Shown: positions 57,195 to 64,000 of the stretch, piece by piece
Position numbering within the stretch: the stretch's first letter is position 1
Layout of the letters: each line of letters begins with the position of its first letter
From: Paracidovorax oryzae ATCC 19882
GTDB taxonomy: Bacteria > Pseudomonadota > Gammaproteobacteria > Burkholderiales > Burkholderiaceae_C
DNA: 64,000 nucleotides
Direction of reading: 5' to 3'
Assembly: GCF_000687165.1 (NCBI RefSeq)
Contig: NZ_JMKU01000025.1
Coordinates: 1 to 64,000 of the forward strand
The notes under the pieces: generated by a model
Told to the model about the DNA's origin: nothing
Databases searched by the model: none
Seen by the model: only the letters and a program-made list of their open reading frames with translations
Position numbers and translations under genes: made by a program

Positions 57195-58091
57195 ATGGCG
57201 CCGGCGTCGGACCTGCAGGAGCGGCAGCAGCTGCGCATCGCTTTGCTCATCGATGCGGACAACGCGCCCGCGGAGATGATCGACGAGATCCTCACCGAAC
57301 TGTCCACGCTCGGCGTGATCAGCATCCGCCGCGCCTATGGCAACTGGACCAAGTCCGCGCTGTCGGGTTGGCAGTCCAAGCTGCTGGAGTTCGCCGTGCG
57401 GCCCATCCAGCAGTTCGACTATTCCAAGCGCAAGAACGCCACCGACATGGCCATGACCGTGGATGCGATGGAACTGCTCTACACCGACCGGCCGGACGCC
57501 TTCGGCATCGTCTCTTCGGATGCCGACTTCACGCCCCTGGTGATGCACCTGCGGGCCAAGGGCGCGGCCGTGTACGGCTTCGGCGCGCAGCAGACGCCCC
57601 GGCCGTTCGTCAACGCCTGTTCCCGGTTCCTGTACCTCGAGGCGCTGGCTGCCGCGGCCGTACCGGCCGTGGCGGTCGCGCCCGAACCCCCTCCGCCGCC
57701 GCCCGAGGCCGCTCCGGCACCGGCTCCCGGCCGGCCGCCGCACGATGCTTCCGCAGTCACCGCCGCTGAACCGCCTGCGCCGGGCCACCCTGTGCGGCCC
57801 GCCGCCGGGCTGCGCATTCCTACGCCGGAGTTGCGGCAGGACACTTCGCTCATGAACCTGTTGCGCGATGCGGTGGCCGCTACGCAGGACGAGAGCGGCT
57901 GGGCGAAGGTGGGTGCCGTTGGCACGCAGATCGCCAACAAGGCCTCGTTCGACGCCCGCAACTACGGGTACGCCACGCTCACCAGGCTGCTGGCCGCGAC
58001 GCAGGCATTCGAGATGCGTGACGAAGGCACTTCGAAGGTTTCGGTGCGCGACAAGCGCGCCGCTCCCGCGGCACGCGGACCGGCCGGATGA
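57195..58091 (+). CDS. NYN-domain protein with C-terminal OST-HTH/LOTUS-like domain
   Basis: 298 residues. The N-terminal 150 residues form a NYN (PIN-like) nuclease fold: IALLIDADNAPAEMIDEIL with the first acidic residues, KRKNATDMAMTVDAMEL and GIVSSDADFTPLVMHL with the others. A Pro/Ala-rich linker (about 157-205) follows, then a C-terminal domain, ESGWAKVGAVGTQIANK and FDARNYGYATLTRLL, that resembles the LOTUS RNA-binding fold. Likely a small RNA-directed nuclease (LabA/DUF88 group). It overlaps the next gene by four bases. Confidence 0.87.
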   Translation: MAPASDLQERQQLRIALLIDADNAPAEMIDEILTELSTLGVISIRRAYGNWTKSALSGWQSKLLEFAVRPIQQFDYSKRKNATDMAMTVDAMELLYTDRPDAFGIVSSDADFTPLVMHLRAKGAAVYGFGAQQTPRPFVNACSRFLYLEALAAAAVPAVAVAPEPPPPPPEAAPAPAPGRPPHDASAVTAAEPPAPGHPVRPAAGLRIPTPELRQDTSLMNLLRDAVAATQDESGWAKVGAVGTQIANKASFDARNYGYATLTRLLAATQAFEMRDEGTSKVSVRDKRAAPAARGPAG

Positions 58092-58924
58092 GGCCCCCGG
58101 GCCCGTCCGCACGGCAGGTCCTTGCGCTTTCCGCCGCGCGGCCGGTGGATGCGGTCGAGTGGGAGCGTCCCTGGCTCGCCCCGCTGCGCAGTGCCGGCCG
58201 GCCCGCCGCGGCGGCCGTGCAGGCGGGGCTGCCCGTCTGGGAGGCCCTCGATGCCCCGGGAACCCCGGCGTCCGGGAGGGCGGCGGGCACCTGCTTCGTT
58301 CCCCAGCAGCGCCTGCCTGCCGGCGAGGCCTACGAGTCCTTCATCTTCCGCACGGGGCAGGTGCCCACCCGCGACAACCTGCACGATTTCTTCAACGGCC
58401 TGGTATGGCTGCGCTACCCGCGGGCCAAGCGCCGGCTCAACGCCCTGCAGGCCGGCGCGATCGCGGCCCAGGGCGTCGGCGCGGTGCGCGGCCCGCTGCG
58501 CGATGCGGTCACGGTGTTCGACGAAAACGGGGCGGTGCTGTTCGCGCCGGCCGCGCTGCGGGAGGCACTTGCCGCGCGCGCATGGCGCCGGCTGTTCACG
58601 GAGCTGCGCCCGCTCTGGCGGCAGGCGCGCCTGGAGATCTTCGGCCATGCCCTGCTGGAGCAGCTCATCGTGCCTCGCAAGCCGCTCACCGCGCATGTGC
58701 TGCTGGTGCCGGATGCTCCTGAAACAGTAGCTGACATCGACGGCTGGCTGGAGAAGCACCTGGAGCCGGAGCTGCTGGAGGGCAAGCCCTTCACACCCCT
58801 TCCGGTCCTGGGGGTGCCCGGCTGGTGGGCGGGAAACGAGAACTTTTGCTTCTATGATGACTCTTCCGTATTCCGCAGTGCACGCCCCGCATCACAGTAC
58901 ACAACAGGGGTCCCTCCGCGCTGA
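58088..58924 (+). CDS. DUF3025 family protein
   Basis: 278 residues. The family blocks [30 protein letters not shown] near residue 80 (quoted pieces: [23 protein letters not shown]), [14 protein letters not shown] and [13 protein letters not shown] are visible, together with a terminal [17 protein letters not shown]. The function is unknown; the His-Asp-Phe-Phe-Asn block is the most conserved. Start overlaps the NYN gene's stop (ATGA). Confidence 0.87.
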   Translation: MRPPGPSARQVLALSAARPVDAVEWERPWLAPLRSAGRPAAAAVQAGLPVWEALDAPGTPASGRAAGTCFVPQQRLPAGEAYESFIFRTGQVPTRDNLHDFFNGLVWLRYPRAKRRLNALQAGAIAAQGVGAVRGPLRDAVTVFDENGAVLFAPAALREALAARAWRRLFTELRPLWRQARLEIFGHALLEQLIVPRKPLTAHVLLVPDAPETVADIDGWLEKHLEPELLEGKPFTPLPVLGVPGWWAGNENFCFYDDSSVFRSARPASQYTTGVPPR

Positions 58925-59037
58925 CACGGCGGCTTGAACGCCCGGACGACAGCCCCAGATTACTGTCGTGCCGGGTCCGGTACCAGGCCGTTTCCTCCCC
59001 CCTGCACCCAACGCTTCCCCTTCGTGGAGAACCTTCG

Positions 59038-59913
59038 ATGAAACGCATCGCGCTCTTTCTGCTCACCAACCTTGCCGTCGTGGTGGTGCTAGGCATCGTC
59101 GCCAGCCTGCTCGGCGTCAACCGCTACCTGACGGCCAACGGCCTCAACCTGGGGGCGTTGCTCGGCTTCGCCTTCATCATGGGCTTCGGCGGCGCGATCA
59201 TCTCGCTGCTCATGAGCAAGCCGATCGCCAAGTGGAGTTCCGGCGTGCGCGTGATCGACGGCACGGGCTCGGCCGACGAGGCCTGGATCGTCCAGACCGT
59301 GCGCAAGTTCGCCGACCAGGCCGGCATCGGCATGCCCGAGGTCGGCATCTTCGAGGGCGACCCGAACGCCTTCGCCACCGGTGCATTCAAGAACAACGCC
59401 CTCGTGGCGGTATCCACCGGCCTGCTGCAGGGCATGACCCGCGAGGAGGTCGAGGCCGTGATCGGCCACGAGGTGGCCCACATCGCCAACGGCGACATGG
59501 TCACCATGACGCTGATCCAGGGCGTGATGAACACCTTCGTCGTGTTCCTCTCGCGCGTGATCGGCTATGCGGTGGACAGTTTCCTGCGCCGCAACGACGA
59601 GAACAGCTCCGGCCCCGGCATCGGCTACATGGTCACCACCATCGTGCTCGACATCGTGCTGGGCTTCCTGGCCTCGATGATCGTGGCCTGGTTCAGCCGC
59701 CAGCGCGAGTTCCGCGCCGATGCGGGGGCCGCCCGCCTCATGGGCCGCCGGCAGCCGATGATCAACGCGCTGGCCCGCCTGGGCGGCATGCACCCGGCCG
59801 AACTGCCCAAGGGCCTGCAGGCCATGGGCATCGCCGGCGGCATCGGCAAGCTGTTCAGCACCCACCCGCCGATCGAGGAGCGCATCGCCGCGCTGCAGAA
59901 CGCGCAGGGCTGA
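59038..59913 (+). CDS. htpX: Membrane zinc metalloprotease HtpX
   Basis: 291 residues. Two N-terminal membrane helices (5-25 and 35-55) are followed by the zinc motif [13 protein letters not shown] near residue 141. Two more helices lie near 158-178 and 195-215, and the third ligand is in [12 protein letters not shown]. The C-terminus [13 protein letters not shown] is the family end. It degrades misfolded inner-membrane proteins and is usually heat or envelope-stress induced. GGAG lies upstream of the ATG and a terminator lies 50 bases after the stop. Confidence 0.95.
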   Translation: MKRIALFLLTNLAVVVVLGIVASLLGVNRYLTANGLNLGALLGFAFIMGFGGAIISLLMSKPIAKWSSGVRVIDGTGSADEAWIVQTVRKFADQAGIGMPEVGIFEGDPNAFATGAFKNNALVAVSTGLLQGMTREEVEAVIGHEVAHIANGDMVTMTLIQGVMNTFVVFLSRVIGYAVDSFLRRNDENSSGPGIGYMVTTIVLDIVLGFLASMIVAWFSRQREFRADAGAARLMGRRQPMINALARLGGMHPAELPKGLQAMGIAGGIGKLFSTHPPIEERIAALQNAQG

Positions 59914-59961
59914 TGCTCCCTGTCCGGCCGCCGGTCTCCGGCGGCCGGCAGGAAAGATGGG

Positions 59962-59997
59962 AAAACCCCGCCGTGGCGACATGGCGGGGTTTTTTTC
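59962..59997. terminator. Terminator between htpX and the LysR gene, probably bidirectional
   Basis: Perfect nine-base arms AACCCCGCC and GGCGGGGTT around a ten-base loop. Eight T residues follow on the plus strand, and GAAAA on the left gives a short U run on the minus strand. It serves htpX and probably also the convergent LysR gene, which ends at 60011. Confidence 0.9.
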
Positions 59998-60010
59998 TGC
60001 GCCACGCTTC

Positions 60011-60997
60011 TCAAGAGCGGCCGGCGGGCGCTTGCGCCGGGGCCGCCATGGCGGCCGGTGAGGGTGGCGTCCCATCCTCTCCCTCTGCCGTTGGCCCGGC
60101 CGCGCCTCCTTCTGCATGCCGTGCCTTGTCCAGCAGGAAATCGATGCAGGTCCGCACGGCCCGCGTCTGGTGGCGGTTGGGCAGGTACAGCAGGTACATG
60201 TGGGTGCCGAAGATGCTCAGGCGGTATTCGTCCAGAGTGGTCAGCACCTCGCCGGTGGCGATCGCGTCCTGCACCACGTAGTCGGGCACCAGGCCCACGC
60301 CCAGGCCGGCCAGGACGCCCTGGCGCAGGAACGGGAAGTGCTCGGAGACGAGGGTGGGCTCCAGCATCACCTCGTGCCGCTCGGCGCCCCGGTAGGCCGA
60401 CAGGCGCAGCTGCCGCCCGGTCACGCCGGCCGTGATGACGGGGCCGGCGCGCAGTTCGTGCAGGGTGCGCGGCAGGCCGTGGCGGCGGGCGTAGCCGGCC
60501 GATGCGCAGGCCAGGTAGCGCACCGTGCCCAGGCTGCGCGCCACCAGCGACAGGGGCGGCTCCTGCACCACGCGGATGGCGATGTCCACTTCGTCGCGCA
60601 GGTTGTCGGCGCGGTTCTCGAACAGCACGTCCAGCACGATGCCGGGATAGAGGCGCTTGAACTCGATCAGCCAGTCGCTCGCCACGATCTGCCCGTAGCC
60701 GCTGGGCAGGCTGATGCCCACGCGGCCCTGCAGCTCCTGGCCCAGCGTGGTCACGGCCTCCTGCGCGGCGCGCAGCTCGTTCTGGATGGTGCGGCCGTGC
60801 TCGTACAGGCGCAGGCCGATCTCGGTGGGCTCCACACGGCGCGTGGTGCGCTGCACCAGCTGCACGCCCACGGCCTTTTCCAGCTTGGTGAGGTGGTAGC
60901 TCACATTGGCGCGGCTCATGCGCAGCTTGCGCGCGGCCTGGCTCAAGTTGCCGCTGTCGATGATCTCGACCAGCAGGGTCAGCGAAGGCAGATCCAT
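60011..60997 (-). CDS. LysR-family transcriptional regulator
   Basis: 328 residues from the ATG at 60997. The N-terminal winged helix shows LLVEIIDSGNLSQAARKLRMSRANVSYHLTKLE (pieces: NLSQAARKLRMSRANVSY, HLTKLEKAVGVQLVQRT). A periplasmic-binding-like effector domain follows (RVGISLPSGYGQIVASDW near 95; VLAGLGVGLVPDYVV near 232). A Pro/Ala-rich tail ends it. It is divergent from the fadB/fadJ-type gene, with a 15-base palindrome between, so it likely controls that beta-oxidation unit and itself. Confidence 0.92.
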   Translation of the reverse strand: MDLPSLTLLVEIIDSGNLSQAARKLRMSRANVSYHLTKLEKAVGVQLVQRTTRRVEPTEIGLRLYEHGRTIQNELRAAQEAVTTLGQELQGRVGISLPSGYGQIVASDWLIEFKRLYPGIVLDVLFENRADNLRDEVDIAIRVVQEPPLSLVARSLGTVRYLACASAGYARRHGLPRTLHELRAGPVITAGVTGRQLRLSAYRGAERHEVMLEPTLVSEHFPFLRQGVLAGLGVGLVPDYVVQDAIATGEVLTTLDEYRLSIFGTHMYLLYLPNRHQTRAVRTCIDFLLDKARHAEGGAAGPTAEGEDGTPPSPAAMAAPAQAPAGRS

Positions 60998-61026
60998 GGG
61001 GAATCCAGCAGATTGGTTGAAATCCT

Positions 61027-61041
61027 TTGACAGTCTGTCAA
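61027..61041. promoter_or_regulatory. Candidate LysR operator
   Basis: TTGACA-GTC-TGTCAA, a perfect inverted repeat with a three-base spacer, in the 116-base gap between the divergent LysR and fadB/fadJ-type genes. It contains the T-N11-A core of LysR sites. The left TTGACA could also act as a -35 box for the plus-strand gene. Confidence 0.6.
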
Positions 61042-61113
61042 TGATTGATGTGATTGTCAGAAAACATTGTCGCCGCAAGAATGGATCGGAACCCAGATCC
61101 AGGAGACAAAGGC

Positions 61114-63246
61114 ATGACCTCAGCAGCGGCAACCGCGTCGCCCGTGCAAACACGCCTGCAGGGCGAGGTTCTCGTCGTCCGCATCGACAACCCACCCGTG
61201 AACGCGCTGGGCGCGGCCGTGCGCCAGGGCCTGATGGAGGCCATCGGCGAGGCCGAATCGCGGGCCGACGTGCAGGCGGTGCTGATCGTGGGTGAGGGCC
61301 GGGCCTTCATCGCGGGTGCCGACATCCGCGAATTCGGCAAGCCGCCCGTGGAGCCCTCGCTGCCCGAGGTCTGCCAGCGCATCGAATCCTGCGGCAAGCG
61401 CGTGGTGGCCGCCATCCACGGCGCCGCGCTGGGTGGTGGGCTGGAAGTGGCCCTCGCCGCGCACTACCGCGTGGCGCTGCCGGGCGCGCAGTTCGGCCTG
61501 CCCGAAGTGAACCTGGGCCTGCTGCCCGGCGCGGGCGGCACGCAGCGCGCGCCGCGGCTGATGGGCGCGAAGCCTGCGGCGGAAATGATGCTGAGCGGCA
61601 AGCCTTTGAGCGCCAAGGCGGCCCTCGCCGCGGGCATGGTGGACCGGCTGGTGGACGGCAGCGATCCGGTGGCCGCGGGCCTGGCCTGCGTGCAGGAGTT
61701 GCAGGCCGCTCAGGCGCCCCTGCGCCGCACGCGCGACGTCGCCATCGCCGACAAGGCCGCCGCGCTGGCCGAGCTGGACGCGCTTGCCGCCGACACCGCC
61801 AGGAAATCGCGCGGCCTGTTCTCGCCGCAGAAGATCGTCGAATGCGTGCGCAACGCCGTGGAGCTGCCCTTCGATGAGGGCATGCAGCGCGAGCGCGCGG
61901 CCTTCATGGAGTGCCTGGCGAGCCCGCAGCGCGCGGGATTGATCCACGCCTTCTTCGCCGAGCGCGAGGTCGCCAAGGTGCCCGAGGCGAAGGCCGCCGC
62001 ACCGCGCCCGGTGGCGTCCATCGCCGTCATCGGCGGCGGCACCATGGGCGCGGGCATCACCGTGTCGGCGCTGGACGCCGGCCTGCCCGTGACGATGATC
62101 GAACGTGACGACGCCTCGCTGGCCCGGGGCCGCGCGCACGTCGAGAAGGTCTACGACGGCCTCGTCGCCAAGGGCCGCATGACGGCCGACGCCAAGGCCG
62201 CCGTGATGGCGCGCTACACCGGCAGCACGCGCTACGAAGACATCGCCGCGGCCGATCTGGTGATCGAAGCCGTGTTCGAGGATCTGGAGGTCAAGAAGGC
62301 CGTGTTCCGCGAGCTGGACCGCGTCTGCAAGCCCGGCGCCGTGCTCGCCACCAACACCTCGTACCTGGACATCGACGCGATCGCCGCCGCCACGCAGCGC
62401 CCGCAGGACGTGATCGGGCTGCATTTCTTCAGCCCCGCCAACATCATGAAGCTGCTGGAGATCGTGGTGCCGGCGAAGGTGAGCGCCGATGTGGTCGCCA
62501 CGGCCTTCGCGCTGGCCAGGACGATGAAGAAGGTGCCGGTGCGTGCCGGCGTGTGCGACGGCTTCATCGGCAACCGCATCCTGGCCGTGTACAAGCAGGC
62601 GGCCGACTATCTTCTGGAAGACGGTGCGTCGCCCTATGAAATCGATGCGGCGGTGCGCGGCTTCGGCTACCCGATGGGCCCGTTCCAGGTGACCGACCTG
62701 GCCGGCGGCGACATCGGCTGGGCCACGCGCAAGCGCCGTGCGGCCACGCGCGACCCCAAAGCGCGCTATGTGGAGATCGCCGACCGCATCTGCGAGCGCG
62801 GCTGGTTCGGCCAGAAGACGGGGCGCGGCTTCTACCTCTACCCGGAGGGTGCCCGCACCGGCCAGCCCGATCCGGAGGTGCTGGCGATCGTCGATGCCGA
62901 GCGCGCGAAGAAGGGCGTCGTGCCGCGCAGCTTCACGCCCGAAGAAATCATGCGCCGCTACATGGCCGCCATGGTCAACGAAGGCGCCAAGGTGGTGGAA
63001 GAGGGCATCGCCCTGCGGCCGCTGGACGTGGACGTGACCTTCCTCTCGGGCTACGGCTTCCCGCGCTTCCGCGGCGGGCCGATGCACTACGCCGACACGG
63101 TGGGCCTGCCGAAGATCCTGGCCGACATCCGCGAATTCGCGCAGGAAGACCCCCTCTTCTGGAAGCCCGCGCCGCTGCTGGAAAAGCTGGTGGCCGAGGG
63201 CCGCGACTTCGGCAGCCTGAACCGCGCCGCCTCCGAAGCGCACTGA
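61114..63246 (+). CDS. Bifunctional enoyl-CoA hydratase / 3-hydroxyacyl-CoA dehydrogenase
   Basis: 710 residues. The N-terminal crotonase domain has GRAFIAGADIREF near residue 65, IHGAALGGGLEVALA near 105 and LGLLPGAGGTQRAPRL near 135. The NAD domain starts near 307 with IAVIGGGTMGAGITVSAL, continues with EAVFEDLEVKK and HFFSPANIMKLLEIV, and the C-terminal dehydrogenase domain includes PMGPFQVTDLAGGDIGW and GRGFYLY. Thus it catalyses the two middle steps of beta-oxidation. The type (FadB, FadJ or peroxisomal-like) is not clear. AGGAGACAAAG precedes the ATG. It is 35 bases before an acyl-CoA dehydrogenase gene. Confidence 0.92.
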   Translation: MTSAAATASPVQTRLQGEVLVVRIDNPPVNALGAAVRQGLMEAIGEAESRADVQAVLIVGEGRAFIAGADIREFGKPPVEPSLPEVCQRIESCGKRVVAAIHGAALGGGLEVALAAHYRVALPGAQFGLPEVNLGLLPGAGGTQRAPRLMGAKPAAEMMLSGKPLSAKAALAAGMVDRLVDGSDPVAAGLACVQELQAAQAPLRRTRDVAIADKAAALAELDALAADTARKSRGLFSPQKIVECVRNAVELPFDEGMQRERAAFMECLASPQRAGLIHAFFAEREVAKVPEAKAAAPRPVASIAVIGGGTMGAGITVSALDAGLPVTMIERDDASLARGRAHVEKVYDGLVAKGRMTADAKAAVMARYTGSTRYEDIAAADLVIEAVFEDLEVKKAVFRELDRVCKPGAVLATNTSYLDIDAIAAATQRPQDVIGLHFFSPANIMKLLEIVVPAKVSADVVATAFALARTMKKVPVRAGVCDGFIGNRILAVYKQAADYLLEDGASPYEIDAAVRGFGYPMGPFQVTDLAGGDIGWATRKRRAATRDPKARYVEIADRICERGWFGQKTGRGFYLYPEGARTGQPDPEVLAIVDAERAKKGVVPRSFTPEEIMRRYMAAMVNEGAKVVEEGIALRPLDVDVTFLSGYGFPRFRGGPMHYADTVGLPKILADIREFAQEDPLFWKPAPLLEKLVAEGRDFGSLNRAASEAH

Positions 63247-63281
63247 CCGAACGACAGAACGAGCGATCGACGAAAGACCCC

Positions 63282-64000
63282 ATGGATCTGCAATTCACCC
63301 CCCAGGAGGAAGCCTTCCGCGACGAAGTGCAGGCCTTCCTGAAAGAGCACCTGCCTGCCGACCTCTCGCACAAGGTGCGCGCCGGCCTGCGCCTGGACAA
63401 GGCCGACATGGAGCGCTGGCACGCGATCCTGAACGCGCGCGGCTGGCTCGCGAACCACTGGCCCGAGCAGTACGGCGGGCCGGGCTGGAGCGCCGTGCAG
63501 AAGTTCATCTTCGAGAACGAGTGCGCACTGGCGGGTGCGCCGCGCATCGTGCCCTTCGGCGTGAACATGCTGGGCCCGGTGCTCATCAAGTACGGCAGCG
63601 AAGCGCAGAAGCAGTACTGGCTGCCGCGCATCCTGAGCGGCGAGGACTGGTGGTGCCAGGGCTATTCGGAGCCCGGCGCGGGATCGGACCTGGCCTCGGT
63701 CAAGACCACCGCCGTGCTGAAACGGGACGAGGAGGGCGACCACTACGTCGTCAACGGCCAGAAGACCTGGACCACGCTCGGCCAGCACGCCAACATGATC
63801 TTCTGCCTGGTGCGCACCGACCGCGAGGCCAAGGCGCAGTCGGGCATCAGCTTCCTGCTGGTGGACATGCGCTCGCCCGGCGTCGAGGTGCGCCCGATCA
63901 TCACGCTGGACGGCGAGCACGAGGTGAACGAGGTGTTCTTCACCGACGTGAAGGTGCCGGCCGGGAACCTGGTGGGCGAGGAGAACAAGGGCTGGACCTA
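63282..64000 (+). CDS. Acyl-CoA dehydrogenase, N-terminal part (cut by window edge)
   Basis: 239 codons are visible without a stop, and the window ends inside the gene. It begins MDLQFTPQEEAFRDEV, has HWPEQYGGPGWSAVQ near residue 63, [16 protein letters not shown] near 128 and TWTTLGQHANMIF near 160. These are the first two domains of large-type acyl-CoA dehydrogenases such as pimeloyl-CoA dehydrogenase large subunit or FadE-like enzymes of about 390-410 residues. The catalytic region is outside the window. It follows the hydratase/dehydrogenase gene and belongs to the same unit. Confidence 0.92.
   Translation, partial: MDLQFTPQEEAFRDEVQAFLKEHLPADLSHKVRAGLRLDKADMERWHAILNARGWLANHWPEQYGGPGWSAVQKFIFENECALAGAPRIVPFGVNMLGPVLIKYGSEAQKQYWLPRILSGEDWWCQGYSEPGAGSDLASVKTTAVLKRDEEGDHYVVNGQKTWTTLGQHANMIFCLVRTDREAKAQSGISFLLVDMRSPGVEVRPIITLDGEHEVNEVFFTDVKVPAGNLVGEENKGWT

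Overview
The window is high-GC, densely packed chromosomal DNA of a betaproteobacterium. The liu leucine-catabolism genes, the Burkholderiales-type porin, the aceK and can sequences and a plant-pathogen style PIP box point to Comamonadaceae, most likely Acidovorax/Paracidovorax of the avenae/citrulli group. This is an inference from protein and gene-order recognition; no search was run. There is no tRNA, CRISPR array, prophage or insertion sequence that I can support.

Layout. (1) 1-352: the 3' end of a 23S rRNA gene, the 5S gene and a terminator closing an rRNA operon. (2) 538-25069: a catabolic region built around leucine/isovalerate degradation. A MerR-type regulator (liuR) and liuA share a 19-bp operator. 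They are followed by a carbonic anhydrase, aceK, a thiolase, an SDR, an acyltransferase and a second acyl-CoA dehydrogenase. After a housekeeping/regulatory interval (YetF-like, YchJ-like, hybrid histidine kinase, HAD phosphatase, histidine acid phosphatase lipoprotein, AraC regulator) comes an acyl-CoA ligase with liuB, liuC, a DUF4126 gene, liuD, a hydroxyacid dehydrogenase and liuE. Together these take isovaleryl-CoA through methylcrotonyl-CoA and HMG-CoA to acetyl-CoA and acetoacetate; the thiolase, aceK and the carbonic anhydrase fit around that flux. (3) 25142-31338: YbaK-like, DUF1289 and kappa-GST-like genes coupled by ATGA overlaps, an MHS-family transporter, a major porin, a small membrane protein and a LivK-type binding protein. 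(4) 31568-37513: a giant UvrA-like ATPase of 1981 residues made of two UvrA-like units in tandem, carrying an in-frame interspersed repeat.

(5) 37517-42424: an accessory stretch on the minus strand. It has a harpin-like lytic transglycosylase with a consensus PIP box upstream (candidate type III secretion substrate), a hypothetical membrane-anchored protein, two coupled secreted paralogues of an unknown Cys-containing family, and an AT-rich two-gene islet with a DUF6402-like protein.

(6) 42425-55888: the most interesting unit. On the plus strand lie a class III aminotransferase, a GNAT/FemAB-like acyltransferase and an arginase-fold protein. Converging on them is an unbroken nine-gene minus-strand run: outer-membrane lipoprotein, FtsX-type permease, ABC ATPase, HlyD-type adaptor, HAD phosphatase, alpha/beta hydrolase, two half-size DMT/EmrE-like transporters and a DegT-type aminotransferase. 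A response regulator/histidine kinase pair diverges from it. It looks like a complete but unassigned pathway that makes, exports and perhaps senses a small molecule or lipid. (7) 56042-64000: pyrC, an NYN-LOTUS type protein, DUF3025, htpX, a LysR regulator divergent from a fadB/fadJ-type bifunctional enzyme, and an acyl-CoA dehydrogenase cut by the window edge.
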